Assembly (NCBI RefSeq): GCF_000264995.1
Contig: NW_006767449.1
Coordinates: 395,773 to 459,772, forward strand
Direction of reading: 5' to 3'
Origin: Punctularia strigosozonata HHB-11173 SS5
Lineage: Eukaryota > Basidiomycota > Agaricomycetes > Corticiales > Punctulariaceae
Length of the DNA: 64,000 bases
The first letter of the stretch is position 1; each line of letters begins with the position of its first letter. Position numbers and translations under genes: made by a program. Shown here piece by piece: positions 1 through 8,775 of the stretch. Below the pieces are notes generated by a model. It saw only the letters and a list, made by a program, of their open reading frames with translations. It was not told the origin of the DNA and made no database searches.

Positions 1-375
1 ATACATCTACGTCCAACTTGTCTATACAATCCCACTCTCCTCGCAACTCCTTCCATTCGTGCCCTCGTGCTTACCCCCACTAATCTACTACGTGTACCCG
101 AATTGACCGTCCATGTCTCTCCATTCTGATCCCCGCGGTCGCAAGTCGATCTTCTCCATACCCACATAGTCTTGACCCATACTGCGCAGGAGACGAAGTA
201 GCCTGCTGCGCCGCTTCCGAGCGGCGGTCTTTGGGCGCAAGTCTAGCTCCCCGTTGCCGTAATGTCTTAGGGAGGGGCAACAACGATTTGGCCTTGCTTC
301 ACTGCTTATTGTATGCAGACTTTTTACAGTCATGAAATTGTAGTCATATAAGCTAATGCACCGTCTTCTTACAAG

Positions 376-468
376 TCCGATATGGTGTAGTGGCTAACAT
401 TACCGCCTCTCATGAGATTCACTGAGTCACGTGCGCGGTAGCCCGGGGTTCAATTCCCCGTGTCGGAA
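376..468 (+). tRNA. tRNA-Glu(CTC) with a 21-nt intron
   Basis: The acceptor stem pairs 376-382 with 461-467 (one G-U), with discriminator A at 468. The anticodon stem is 402-406 (ACCGC) with 435-439 (GCGGT). The T arm has stem CGGGG/CCCCG around loop TTCAATT. The anticodon CTC lies at 409-411 and decodes GAG. A 21-nt intron at 413-433 sits one base 3' of the anticodon, the canonical position for eukaryotic tRNA introns, and its first bases (TGAG) can pair with the anticodon loop. A T-run at 472-475 is a plausible Pol III terminator. The CCA end is not encoded, as in nuclear eukaryotic tRNA genes. It appears functional. Confidence 0.93.
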
Positions 469-670
469 ATCTTTTGTTGCTTTTCATCCTTTTGTTGCTG
501 CCGGTAAAGCAGGGCTCATCCGAACTTGCTAAGTGTCAAGTGATTTCACCTGTCATGTTTTGTAGCAAAGAGGTGCTATAAGTGTTACGCAAGCATGTAC
601 TCGTGCCTACGGAAAGTGTGCGAACAAGGGTCACGTGGCTCACCCATGTCTTGAACTCGAACTTTTTTGC

Positions 671-926
671 ATGCCTCCCGCTGGAATTCCCGAGTTCACC
701 CCATCCAAGAGGGGTCGTATATTAGCCTTAGTGGAGGAAGACTACAGCTATGCAGAGATTGGCAGGAGAGTAGGGGCATCAAAGGCGGGAGTGGCAGGAA
801 CTGTCAAGAGAGAGCAACTCCACCATACCTGCAACTCCCTGCCTTGCTCCAGTCGGCCACGAAAATTAACAGACCACGATCGACGCTGCATCATCCATAC
901 CGCCTGCAAACATCGATTTGACACAT
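671..926 (+). pseudogene. Tc1/mariner transposase, N-terminal helix-turn-helix fragment
   Basis: The translation from the Met at 671 (MPPAGIPEFTPSKRGRILAL) continues through an alpha-helical HTH (YAEIGRRVGASKAGVAGTVK) and a second basic segment ending in HRFDTYQ. This is the order of the N-terminal paired-like DNA-binding half of Tc1 transposases. At about 927 the reading runs straight into a GC-rich repeat array, so the protein is cut off before the catalytic domain. The next part of the same protein lies inverted at 1718-1826 and the catalytic part lies at 3075-3762. Family assignment comes from motif order. Confidence 0.7.
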
Positions 927-939
927 ATCAGGAGGCGGC

Positions 940-1215
940 GCCCAGTGAGACCGCATTGGCGGCTCTCGCTCGGGGCTGGCGAAAGGTGGGCGAGGAGGTG
1001 GAAGGCTGCGCCGAGCGCGACCGCGTTGGCGGCTCACGCTCGGCGCTGTGGGAAGGAGGGCGGGAGACGACGCCGAGTACGACCGCGTTGGCGGCTCGCG
1101 CTCGGCGTTGGGCGAAGGGGAGGGCAAGGGCGAGGACGGGGGCGACACCGAGCGCGACCGCGTTGGCGGCTCACGCTCGACGCTGGGCGAAGGGGGCGGA
1201 GTGGGAGGGCGCGGG
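940..1215 (+). repeat. GC-rich ~70-bp repeat array, forward orientation (4 units)
   Basis: Four imperfect units share the core GACCGCGTTGGCGGCTC, followed by an arm that partly mirrors the start (GAGCG...CGCTCGG), at about 947, 1014, 1077 and 1149. Spacing is 60-75 bp. Each unit is an imperfect palindrome rich in CpG. The array opens reading frames on both strands that encode Arg/Ala-rich low-complexity peptides; I regard these as non-coding. A related array with mostly inverted units lies at 1890-2345. Confidence 0.8.
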
Positions 1216-1369
1216 GCGAGTGTTGGAGGCCGCCAGCGGCTAAGATGACAAACCGGAGGGGACTCGGGCTGTCACGTGACGCGTGATTTCGCGTTGAATC
1301 TCTAAGTCCGCGTTGGCCTCTGTGTCCATTCACACAGCACAAGCTCCTTGATACTTAGCCACCTTGTAT

Positions 1370-1684
1370 ATAGTTTGGTCATGCATATATCTAACAATGT
1401 ATAGGCTAACATTACAGTTCAGGACCTGAGACTGACTTGATTCATGGTAGGTGTAAGTTGGGAGCCCTGCTATCACCACTATACAGATACATACCAAATC
1501 TATGGGTGCTATATTGACTGCACCTATGAGCTATGTATCACTATGTAGCTAGTACTTTGAACTAAATTACCTATAATTACTATATAGCACTATATAGCAA
1601 CTGACCTACTTCTACATAGCAACCATAGCACTATATAGCAACTGGGTGACTTCTATATAGCATCCATAGCACGACAATAGTGTC
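1370..1684. repeat. AT-rich TATAGCA-type low-complexity spacer
   Basis: The stretch is dominated by irregularly repeated CTATATAGCA and CTATGTAG words. The same word family recurs at 2880-3060 and 4860-5060, always beside the pieces of the Tc1-like element, so it probably belongs to that element family. No gene is visible. Confidence 0.55.
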
Positions 1685-1717
1685 CATAGTTCTGAGGGGC
1701 AGCTATATAGATCAAGA

Positions 1718-1826
1718 TTTTTTCAGATGCGGAAAGGAAGAACTTTCTGCATGCAGTACAATGGCGATACCCAGCTTCGTGAAGGGCTTGTTGCACTTGA
1801 CGCATGGTGACAGTCCCCACATGATC
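1718..1826 (-). pseudogene. Tc1/mariner transposase, middle fragment (inverted)
   Basis: The minus strand reads GTVTMRQVQQALHEAGYRHC followed by TACRKFFLS. This is the end of the paired domain and the linker of Tc1 transposases (pattern T-x-R-x-x-L-x-x-A-G-Y). It would follow directly on the fragment at 671-926 and precede the catalytic piece at 3075-3762, but it lies on the opposite strand between them. Its upstream end (1826) runs into the second GC-rich array, just as the first fragment runs into the first array. That symmetry suggests an array inserted into the transposase, followed by an inversion. Confidence 0.6.
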
Positions 1827-1889
1827 AGTGACAGCCCCGCCAGCCTCCCGCCTCCCCGCCAGCATCCCTCCTCTTGTCCGCCTCCGCCC

Positions 1890-2345
1890 AACGCCGAGCT
1901 CGAGCCGCCAATGCGGTCGTACTCGGCGTCGTCTCGTCGCCTCGCTCCCTCCTTCCCACAGCACCGAGCGCGACCGCGTTGGCGGCTCGCGCTCGGTGTC
2001 GCCTCCCTTCTCGCCCTCGCACACCGCCCAGTCCCGAGCGTGAGCCGCCAACGCGGTCCCGCTCTTCGCCCAACGCCCTCGCCCCCGCACTTCGCTCAGC
2101 CCCGAGCGCGAGCCGCCAATGTGGTCGCGTTCGGCGTCGCCTCCCTTCTCGCCCCCGCACACCGCCCAGCTTCGAGCGTGAGCCGCCAACGCGGTCGCGC
2201 TCGGCGTCGCCTCTCACCCTCGCGGCCCCCTTCGCCCGACGCCGAGCGCGAGCCGCCAACGCGGTCGCGTTCGGCGTCGCCTCCCAACCTCTGGCCCCCC
2301 CTTCGTCCAACGCCGAGCGAGAGCCGCCAAATGCGGCTCCTTGCT
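1890..2345 (-). repeat. GC-rich ~70-bp repeat array, mostly inverted (7 units)
   Basis: Seven units of the same family as 940-1215 occur at about 1898, 1966, 2037, 2104, 2173, 2246 and 2321, with a period of 67-75 bp. Six carry the core in reverse complement (GAGCCGCCAACGCGGTC) and one (1966) is in forward orientation. Spacers are C/T-rich (CGTCGCCTCCC, CTCGCCC). Units differ by a few bases. The long translated frames across this block on both strands are low-complexity and not supported as genes. Confidence 0.8.
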
Positions 2346-3050
2346 CGGTACGCATCGGGTTCGGGAAGGCCGACAGCGCGCCGTTTGCTCCCGGCAAGGG
2401 CAACAACGTCAGTAGCCCGATCCCGACGACACCGGGCGCGTTGACGAAGTCCCCCGGCACGCCGTCGGGCGTGAGCGGCATGGACGTTCAGCTGCAGTCG
2501 ACCCCGACCCGGGCTCTGTGGATTGGCGTCGACGACCACTCCGGCTGGCTTGGCAACACAGTAAGTCCGGCCATCGTGGGCTGTTTCGTTCTTGAAGTCT
2601 GAGTCGCTTCGCAGGTGGTTCAGACGCTCTTCGAGAAGTGCTTCCCTACCCCTCGAATGTCTGTAGTGCTTACATAATCAATACTTTCACTACTTGATAC
2701 GCTTTTGTAACTTATAAAATATCATGAAAAATAATAATTCTTTACTATAATTTGAATGATTACCAGTGATATATAATAAATTAATAAAAGTAATTTTACT
2801 CTGATGACTACAACATCTATTGAGCATATGATTGCTGTAGAGTTTACATAGGATATATAGTTGCAGTAGCACTGATGTGTGAGCTATATAGCACTAAGGT
2901 GTGCCCTACATAGCTACTGTAGCCATGACAGTACCCTCTATAGCACCTATAGCACTATGATAGCATTGGCTGGCAGATTTCTAGCACGGGTAGCAAAGGA
3001 CATCGCTATGGACCTATGGAGACTATATGGCACTATGTAGTGCCATATAG
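2346..3050. other. Unassigned spacer inside the composite element
   Basis: The first ~300 bp are GC-rich unique sequence with an open frame containing GVDDHSGWLGNT that ends at 2602; I do not recognise it. From about 2640 the base composition flips to AT-rich, with a TATAGCA-type run near 2880-3050. No splice-consistent gene was found. Confidence 0.4.
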
Positions 3051-3074
3051 TGATCTAGATTTTTTCAGATGCGC

Positions 3075-3762
3075 TTCTGCTGCTAAAAAGTGCCTTGCAT
3101 GAGCTCGGGATAACTCTGAAAGAGACTGGAGTACTGTCATTTGGACTGATGAATTGGCAATCGAGACTGGCGAGTACTCAATGCACCGGAAGGTTACACG
3201 TCGGCCTAGAGAAGAGATTCTCCTTGATACCATAGAGCCGACATTCCGCAGTGGAAGGAAGTCAATCATGGTCTGGGGCTGCATTGCTCACAACAAGAAA
3301 GGACCGTTGATCATGCTGGAAACAGCAGCAATTGCAAAGGGAAAGAAGTCCAGAGGCAGGTTGGGTGGAGATGAATATGTCAGGCAGGTGTTGCGGGGAC
3401 CTTTGATCAATTGGAAAAGGAATATGGAGGTGGAGAGAGGTCAGGAGATGTTAGTGGTTGAAGATGGGGCACCAGCACACCATAGCGTTGTGGCAAAACA
3501 GGCTCGAGAGGAGTTGGGCATCAAGAGCCTTCCATACATGGCAAGCTCTCCTGATCTTAATCCCATTGAACCCCTTTGGCTCTCACTCAAGACCCGGGTA
3601 GCCAATATCCGAGGGTCTTCCAATTCTATTCAAGCACTGAAAGCAGCTGTGCAGAAGGCATGGGAGGAGATTACAGATGAGGAAGTGGGAAAGCACACCC
3701 AGGCAATGAATGCTCGTGTTGAGGCAATCAAGAAAGCTCATGGTTGGCACACATCATTTTAA
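3075..3762 (+). pseudogene. Tc1/mariner transposase, catalytic DDE domain
   Basis: The reading begins with a segment resembling the Tc1 pre-catalytic region (ARDNSERDWSTVIWTDE, preceded by an in-frame TGA). It continues open from the Met at 3154 to the stop at 3762. The catalytic residues are all visible: the first Asp in VIWTDE, the second in VVEDGAPAHHS, and Glu in SPDLNPIEPLW. There are 34 residues between the second Asp and the Glu, i.e. DD34E, the Tc1 signature. The piece lacks its DNA-binding half, so it cannot act alone. The catalytic part is surprisingly well preserved. Confidence 0.8.
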
Positions 3763-4479
3763 TACACTACATAGCCTACAGTATATCCCCACAATACAAT
3801 AGCTATGCACTGTGAGATGCTCACTTGTGGAACTCAAAGTAGTGCGAAGGGTTGAGGTCAGTCAGGTGACCCATTCACACACTTTCTGGAGGCGCGAGTA
3901 CAGTACACTACACAAGAAAGTGAGTGACAAATGTCTAGAAACATGATTTTGGGAGATAATTGTTGTCATAGAATCTTGTTTGGTGTCTCCAGAACCATGG
4001 AGTTGATATTTTGGTGGAACTGTAAGCTGAACAACACCAGAGGTGAGCACCACAGCCACTGACTGCACATGCACACAACGGTACACTGCTGGCAGGCAAT
4101 GGGTAGATGGTCTCATGCAAAGCATAACCTTTGTAGTGCAGAATACCAGATATTGGGAAAGTCAAATTATAGAGGAAAATTGTTGATGGATGACAAGAAA
4201 GTATGTTCAATGCACTCATTACATTGGCATCATTATTTCATATGGCCACAGGGGCCCACTGATAGGACCATAGAAGCTGCAAAAGTTGCGCAGATACATG
4301 CATCAAGAACACTCCAGTCCAGAAAAGGGCAAGGAGGATGATGGCAAGATGTGCATCACCCATTCTCTGTCATTTTTACAAAGCGCTGCACAATATGATA
4401 GAGAGAGCAGAGACATATGCCTGGTGAAAGCACACATTAGTGAATTGTACCAATGCCCACCACGTGCAATGGTACTCAC

Positions 4480-4725
4480 ATGTGTTGCAGTTTTTATGGT
4501 GTTCCTGCCACGCCAGGACGTGTGCTCTTTGGCGTGTCCATAAAGCAAAAGTCCCGTCAACACAAGTGTCCCAGCCAGCCTCAGACCTCAGAGGAACAAT
4601 CCAACATAACCTCCCAAATCCACCATGTGAACATTCCAACCACGTCACAGAGATGTGCCTCAAGAGAGATTGTTCAATGTGCTCTTGTGTTGTATGGGCT
4701 GCAAGAAATGGAGGACAGCAAGCAA
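4480..4725 (+). repeat. ~245-bp inverted repeat partner of 7735-7985
   Basis: This stretch, from TGTTGCAGTTTTTATGGTG to GCAAGAAATGGAGG, matches 7735-7985 in reverse complement with roughly 80% agreement by eye. Shared landmarks include AGCAAAAGT..TGTCAACACAAG and ACATGAGATGTGCCT-like words. One copy lies in the Tc1-type remnant and the other abuts the right arm of the fold-back element, so the two elements share sequence or were formed by the same rearrangement. Confidence 0.7.
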
Positions 4726-4833
4726 AATAAAGTGAGATTCAGACAATACACAGAAAGCAAGTAGGATCAACGGAAACTCCTCAAGTTCCATCTGAAAAAA
4801 TCCAAATTTATATAGCCACCCCTCACAACTATG

Positions 4834-5165
4834 CATGCTATCATAACTCTAGGTATGCTATGCGGTCCACACATACTTCCTATAGAGTTCTATACATGCT
4901 CAGTTATTTACTATATAGTACAATATAGCAGTTATAGCTCAGGGTATTAGCTACATAAAATTCTATAGTAAATATGTGCCTACTCCATAGCTGCTATAGC
5001 TAATAGGTGTACATGTTATAGCAGTTATAGTTGTTATATGTATCTATGTAGGTGCACTAGTATGGATAGTACGTGCCCTGGGCTTATTACAAGTGTCAGA
5101 AATTCAATGCAGTGATCTCTGTATCAAAAACTTATGCACCACCAAACATCATATATAACCAGTAA
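4834..5165. other. AT-rich spacer without a gene
   Basis: TATAGCA/TATAGTT words repeat between about 4860 and 5060, as at 1370-1684. No coding signal was seen. Confidence 0.5.
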
Positions 5166-5179
5166 CTAATGACTACCAT

Positions 5180-5660
5180 AAGTTCTGATAAGCACACATT
5201 TCCGCATTTGATTAGCAATAGAGAATGCTTTCCCGAATGCTCTCAATACAGTTTCATTTGCAAAAGCCGGATTCTTGGACGCTTGCACCAGGCTTGGCGC
5301 TGATACGTGGTGCATGTGGTTTGAGGAGGTGTCGGTATATGCAGGGGCAATGATTGGCATAGTAAGTCATTGCATGGTCATGATACAGTGACTGATTCAT
5401 TGCATATGTAGATCAAATACAGCTCGTCACAGATGCGTGGTGAATTGAAGACAAAAGCCCAGCTTCTTGTGGACACTAATTATGGTTTCAGTGATCTGAC
5501 CACTGCCAAAACCAAGGACTCGTGCAGATGTTGCTCAACCGTGAATCGTTCCACTTCAAAGACCCCATAGAAGATGAAGAGAATGAGGGACTCGAAGGGC
5601 AAGTCCCACATGTTCATAAGTTGCTCTTGCGTTTGTTTGATCCTGCCTTTCACTCAGGCA
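5180..5660 (+). pseudogene. Possible DUF6532-like transposon-associated protein remnant
   Basis: On the plus strand one frame reads AIENAFPNALNTVSFAKAGF followed by LDACTRLGADT. After an intron-like gap ending in CATATGTAG at about 5411, it reads SQMRGELKTKAQLLVDTNYG followed by FSDLTT. Another frame then reads VQMLLNRESFHFKDP. This alternation resembles the repeat-associated DUF6532 domain common in basidiomycetes. At least one frame change is needed and stops follow, so it would be a decayed fragment. The assignment rests on motif resemblance only. It ends where the fold-back element begins. Confidence 0.3.
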
Positions 5661-6033
5661 TGAAGACAAAGACGACAAATCGGAATGGGGCAGGATCGAT
5701 GCTGATGTCATGGCACGCCTCCAGTACTCGTCTTTCCCTGTTTCCCCGCATTCCTCACACGCTCTTTTTATCCTTTCAGGTTTCCTAGGAGCTCCCAGAC
5801 ACTCCTTCTATTCTTTCAGGTTTCCTAGGAGCCCCATATACTCTTCTATCCTTTCGGGTCTCCTAGGGCCTCCGCACATTGCACGACCTTCCTAGGCCGT
5901 TCCACTGGTCACGTGCCAGGCACCTGAGGAGCCTCCCTCTCTCTCATTGGACCATCCCTCATGTTGCTGATGGATTACTCAGCTACTATATAGTCGCCTG
6001 TCGCACCAGGGAGCAACTCAGACTTGTTCTCTA

Positions 6034-6122
6034 AGTTGCTTCCCTGCCTTGTGCGACAGGTATGTGTATTCATCTCGTATCTTTGTATATATCCTCAGTT
6101 GCTTCCCTGCCTTGTGCGACAG
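6034..6122 (+). repeat. 26-bp direct duplication with intron-like insert in the left arm
   Basis: The word AGTTGCTTCCCTGCCTTGTG plus CGACAG occurs at 6034-6059 and again at 6097-6122. The right arm has it only once. The intervening 37 bp starts GTATGT, and the region including the second word would give a 63-bp insert ending CAG. Confidence 0.75.
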
Positions 6123-6343
6123 CATCTCCACCACCGTCCCGAGGGATCCACACTGCTCCTAGGAGGTCCAGCGCATACCCTGACAGCTGATTCTCCAAGG
6201 TCAAGTCCGGTGCCTGTGCCTGCGCTGTGTCTGTCATCTCAGACAAGGATGCCTGCCATAGAGTGTGTATATATCTAGCCTGCTATCAGATTTGCCACTG
6301 ACCGTGCTGTTGTTCATAGGAATTAGGCCAGAACCATCACTCT

Positions 6344-6670
6344 GTGCGTATCCCTCATCACCACCATCACGGTCAACTGATTGCATCACACCATAGATTA
6401 CCCAAGATCACCTCAAAGGTTGCTGCAGAGCATGTCAAAGATGCGAGCACACTTGTGTTCTACATGCACAGGGCTACCATCACTACTCTTCGCCTCATGC
6501 CCCCTATTCTTGACCGCATGGGCCGACCAGTCACGGTCGAGCAGGTTGTCAACCTGTATCAAACCTTGGACATCTCACTCCCTCTGGAAACACTCATACA
6601 ACAGGTCGTCGACGAGCACGCGAGCACTTATCATAATGTCCCAGCTGTGTTGGATGGTACCCTCATATGA
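6344..6670 (+). CDS. Hypothetical ORF inside the fold-back element
   Basis: An open frame of 108 codons begins MRIPHHHHHGQ. It includes a leucine-rich amphipathic stretch (PPILDRMGRPVTVEQVVNLY). I recognise no domain. It lies between the inverted arms, upstream of the tandem repeats, and could be an exon of a lost element gene or a chance frame. A five-His run is followed by ordinary sequence, so there is no reason to suspect vector. Function unknown. Confidence 0.2.
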   Translation: MRIPHHHHHGQLIASHHRLPKITSKVAAEHVKDASTLVFYMHRATITTLRLMPPILDRMGRPVTVEQVVNLYQTLDISLPLETLIQQVVDEHASTYHNVPAVLDGTLI

Positions 6671-6768
6671 CTTGGTCTGTGATGCAGTGACTGACCTCTT
6701 CGCAGTTGCTCTCAACCTGCAGCAGGACTCTGCTCAAGGCATCTCCAACGATCACGTCAATGCCGCCG

Positions 6769-7220
6769 GTGGGACATTTACCCTTCTCACTCAATCATAC
6801 AAGGATTGATCACCTCGTAGCTCCTTTCCAGATTCAGACCAATCATGTTGGACTCGCCCAAGGTGCTTCCATGAGTACCAGGTTACACCAGCAACCTTGG
6901 CCGATGCGTGGATCCAATCATATGGTGATTGATCACCTTGTAGCTCCTTTCCAGATTCAGACCAATCGTGTTGGACTTGCCCAAGGTGCTTCTATGAGTA
7001 CTGGATTACCCCAGCAACCTTGGCCGATGCATGGATCCAATCATGATGCATGTGGGACATTTCACCTTAATACTCGGTCATACGGCAATTGATCACCTCA
7101 TAGCTCCTTTCCAGATTCGGACCGATCACGTTGGACTCGCCCAAGGTTCTTCCATGAGTACCGGTTTACCCCAACAACCTTGGCCGGTGCATGGATTCAA
7201 CCAACTTATTGTTCCCGATG
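6769..7220 (+). repeat. Tandem repeat, ~160-bp unit, about 2.8 copies
   Basis: Units contain the landmarks GTGGGACATTT, ATTGATCACCT, TAGCTCCTTTCCAGATTC, TTGGACT(C/T)GCCCAAGG and CAACCTTGGCCG. The ATTGATCACCT word occurs at 6804, 6927 and 7087, so the steps are 123 and 160 bp. The shorter step reflects loss of the GTGGGACATTT segment in the middle copy. Copies differ by about 10%. Confidence 0.8.
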
Positions 7221-7734
7221 TTGGTCTCTTTCCAACTACAGACAGTGCACATGTTGGTGATTTTGCCCCGCAGGATGATTTTGCCCAAGCAGGATGGTGC
7301 TTGTTGATCTAACATCACCAATGCATCAGGAAATTTTTGGTCTGGGTATTGAAGTGGGTAGCATACCGCCAGGCAGCCACCCTCCAGTCCAGGGAGAATT
7401 GTACACTAATTTGTGTTGTCGAGTCCTCGCCAAACAAAAAAGGGACTGTTGATTGTGACTATTGATTCTTCGGACATAGCGCTCATATAGATTTCTGCCC
7501 AATTGCTGTCTGTCATGTATGTATGTATGTATTGCGGTGTTCAAAGAAAATGTGGTTTATGGTGCTCTACAAGTTGTTGTCTGAGTCAAACAAAGTACCC
7601 CATGCCTTATCGTCCGATCCCTGTAGACCATGGGTCACTGCGCAATCAGGATGCCCCTTCATCAATCCATGCACATCACAAACCCTTGCTGCTACCTGTA
7701 GCGAAACCGTGTTGCCAGGCTGACGTGGAAAAAA

Positions 7735-7985
7735 AGCTATCCTCCGTTTCTTGTAGCCCGCAAAACATGAGAGCGCATTGAACATTCTCTCTCAAGGCAC
7801 ATCTCCATGACACGGTTGAAATGTCTACATGGTGGATTCGGGAGATTATGTTGGATCGTTCCTCTGAGGAATGAGGCTGGCTGAGACACTTGTGTTGACA
7901 GAACTTTTGCTTTACGGACCCGCCCAGGAGCACACATCCTGACGTGGCCGGAACACCATAACAACTGCAACTGTCAGGGTAAGCG
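7735..7985 (-). repeat. ~245-bp inverted repeat partner of 4480-4725
   Basis: This is the reverse complement match to 4480-4725, directly inside the right arm of the fold-back element. The left arm of that element lacks this segment, so the right arm is effectively longer (7735-8386) than the left. Confidence 0.7.
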
Positions 7986-8386
7986 CTGGACCTCCTGGGA
8001 GCAGCGCAGATCCCTCGGGACGGTGGCGGAGACGCTGTCGCACAAGGCAGGGAAGCAACTGAGAGAACAAGTCTGAGTTGCTCCCTGGTGCGACAGGCGA
8101 CTATATAGTAGCTGAGTAATCCATCAACAACACGAGGGATGGTCCAATGAGAGAGGGAGGCTCCTCGGGTGCCCGGCACGTGACCAGTGGAACGGCCTAG
8201 GAAGGCCGCGCAATGCGCGGAGGCCCTAGGAGACCCGAAAAGATAGAAGAATGTATGGGGCTCCTAGGAAACCTGAAAGAATAGAAGGAGTGTCTGGGAG
8301 CTCCTAGGAAACCTGAAAGGGTAAAAAGAGCGTGTGGGGAATGCAGGGAAACAGGAAAAGACGAGTACTAGAGGTGTGCCATGACA

Positions 8387-8775
8387 CAGGGGGTGTCACC
8401 GTGACCAAGTCCAGTACAGAAAAACCAACTCCTTCCCCTTACGGGGGAAGTCGGAATTGTCTGATACGATATTGTAAGGAGTGCAACACTTGTGCATGTG
8501 AGGGAGAGAAAAGGGAGCATGTAGCGTGCAATGAATCAGTTGAATCCTGTCGTATTGCAAAAGAACTATGCGCTACGATATAAAGTCTTTGCATTTATAT
8601 AGGTGTTGGGTCTTGAGGTGATGTAATTGATTTGTAAGGTTTGCGTCATTCTGTGCAACAAACTGATTATCCGTTACAGATATACCCCATCGCATACTAG
8701 ACCCTGCGGTCGACAGCAATATGTGCATGAGAGACCACGCGCAGCTACGGGTTAAGTCTTGCTTCCCCTAGACCC
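8387..8775. other. Intergenic; 3' flank of prefoldin gene
   Basis: No gene is supported here. The open frame at 8332-8583 straddles the border of the fold-back element and shows no domain. The last ~100 bp would be 3' UTR of the prefoldin gene on the minus strand. Confidence 0.5.

Larger units (their letters stand above)
1685..4833. mobile_element. Degenerate composite Tc1/mariner-type element with terminal inverted repeats
   Basis: A left terminal repeat at 1693-1729 (TGAGGGGCAGCTATATAG... ending TTTTTTCAGATG) is matched in reverse complement at 4789-4825; roughly 30 of 37 positions agree and similarity extends several bases outward (about 1685 and 4833). A third copy of the inner part (GATTTTTTCAGATGCG) lies internally at 3057-3072 in the left-end orientation. 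Between the ends lie the inverted middle piece of a transposase, a GC-rich array, an AT-rich stretch and the catalytic transposase piece. It is a rearranged, non-autonomous remnant. Borders are approximate and I could not define a clean TA target duplication. Confidence 0.6.
5706..8386. mobile_element. 2.7-kb fold-back element with long inverted arms
   Basis: The left arm (5706 to about 6190) and the right arm (about 7970-8386) are reverse complements starting at TGTCATGGCAC / GTGCCATGACA. Agreement is about 90% by eye over roughly 420 bp, interrupted in the left arm by a 63-bp duplication. Both arms carry repeated CTTTCAGGTTTCCTAGGAG words around CCTAGG sites. Outside the ends the flanks differ (CTGA on the left, CAGG on the right) and no target duplication is evident. 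The interior carries a ~160-bp tandem repeat and no recognisable transposase, so it looks non-autonomous. An ancient palindromic duplication is an alternative. Confidence 0.75.

Noticed and set aside
635-2602. Long overlapping open frames on both strands (up to 254 codons) rich in Arg, Ala, Pro and Ser
   Set aside because: They are produced by the GC-rich repeat array, which lacks stop codons in several frames; peptides are low-complexity and the same motif is read on both strands.
6344-6380. Five-histidine run, as in a purification tag
   Set aside because: It is followed by native-looking sequence inside a repeat element and there is no vector context; it is a CAT/CAC-rich stretch.
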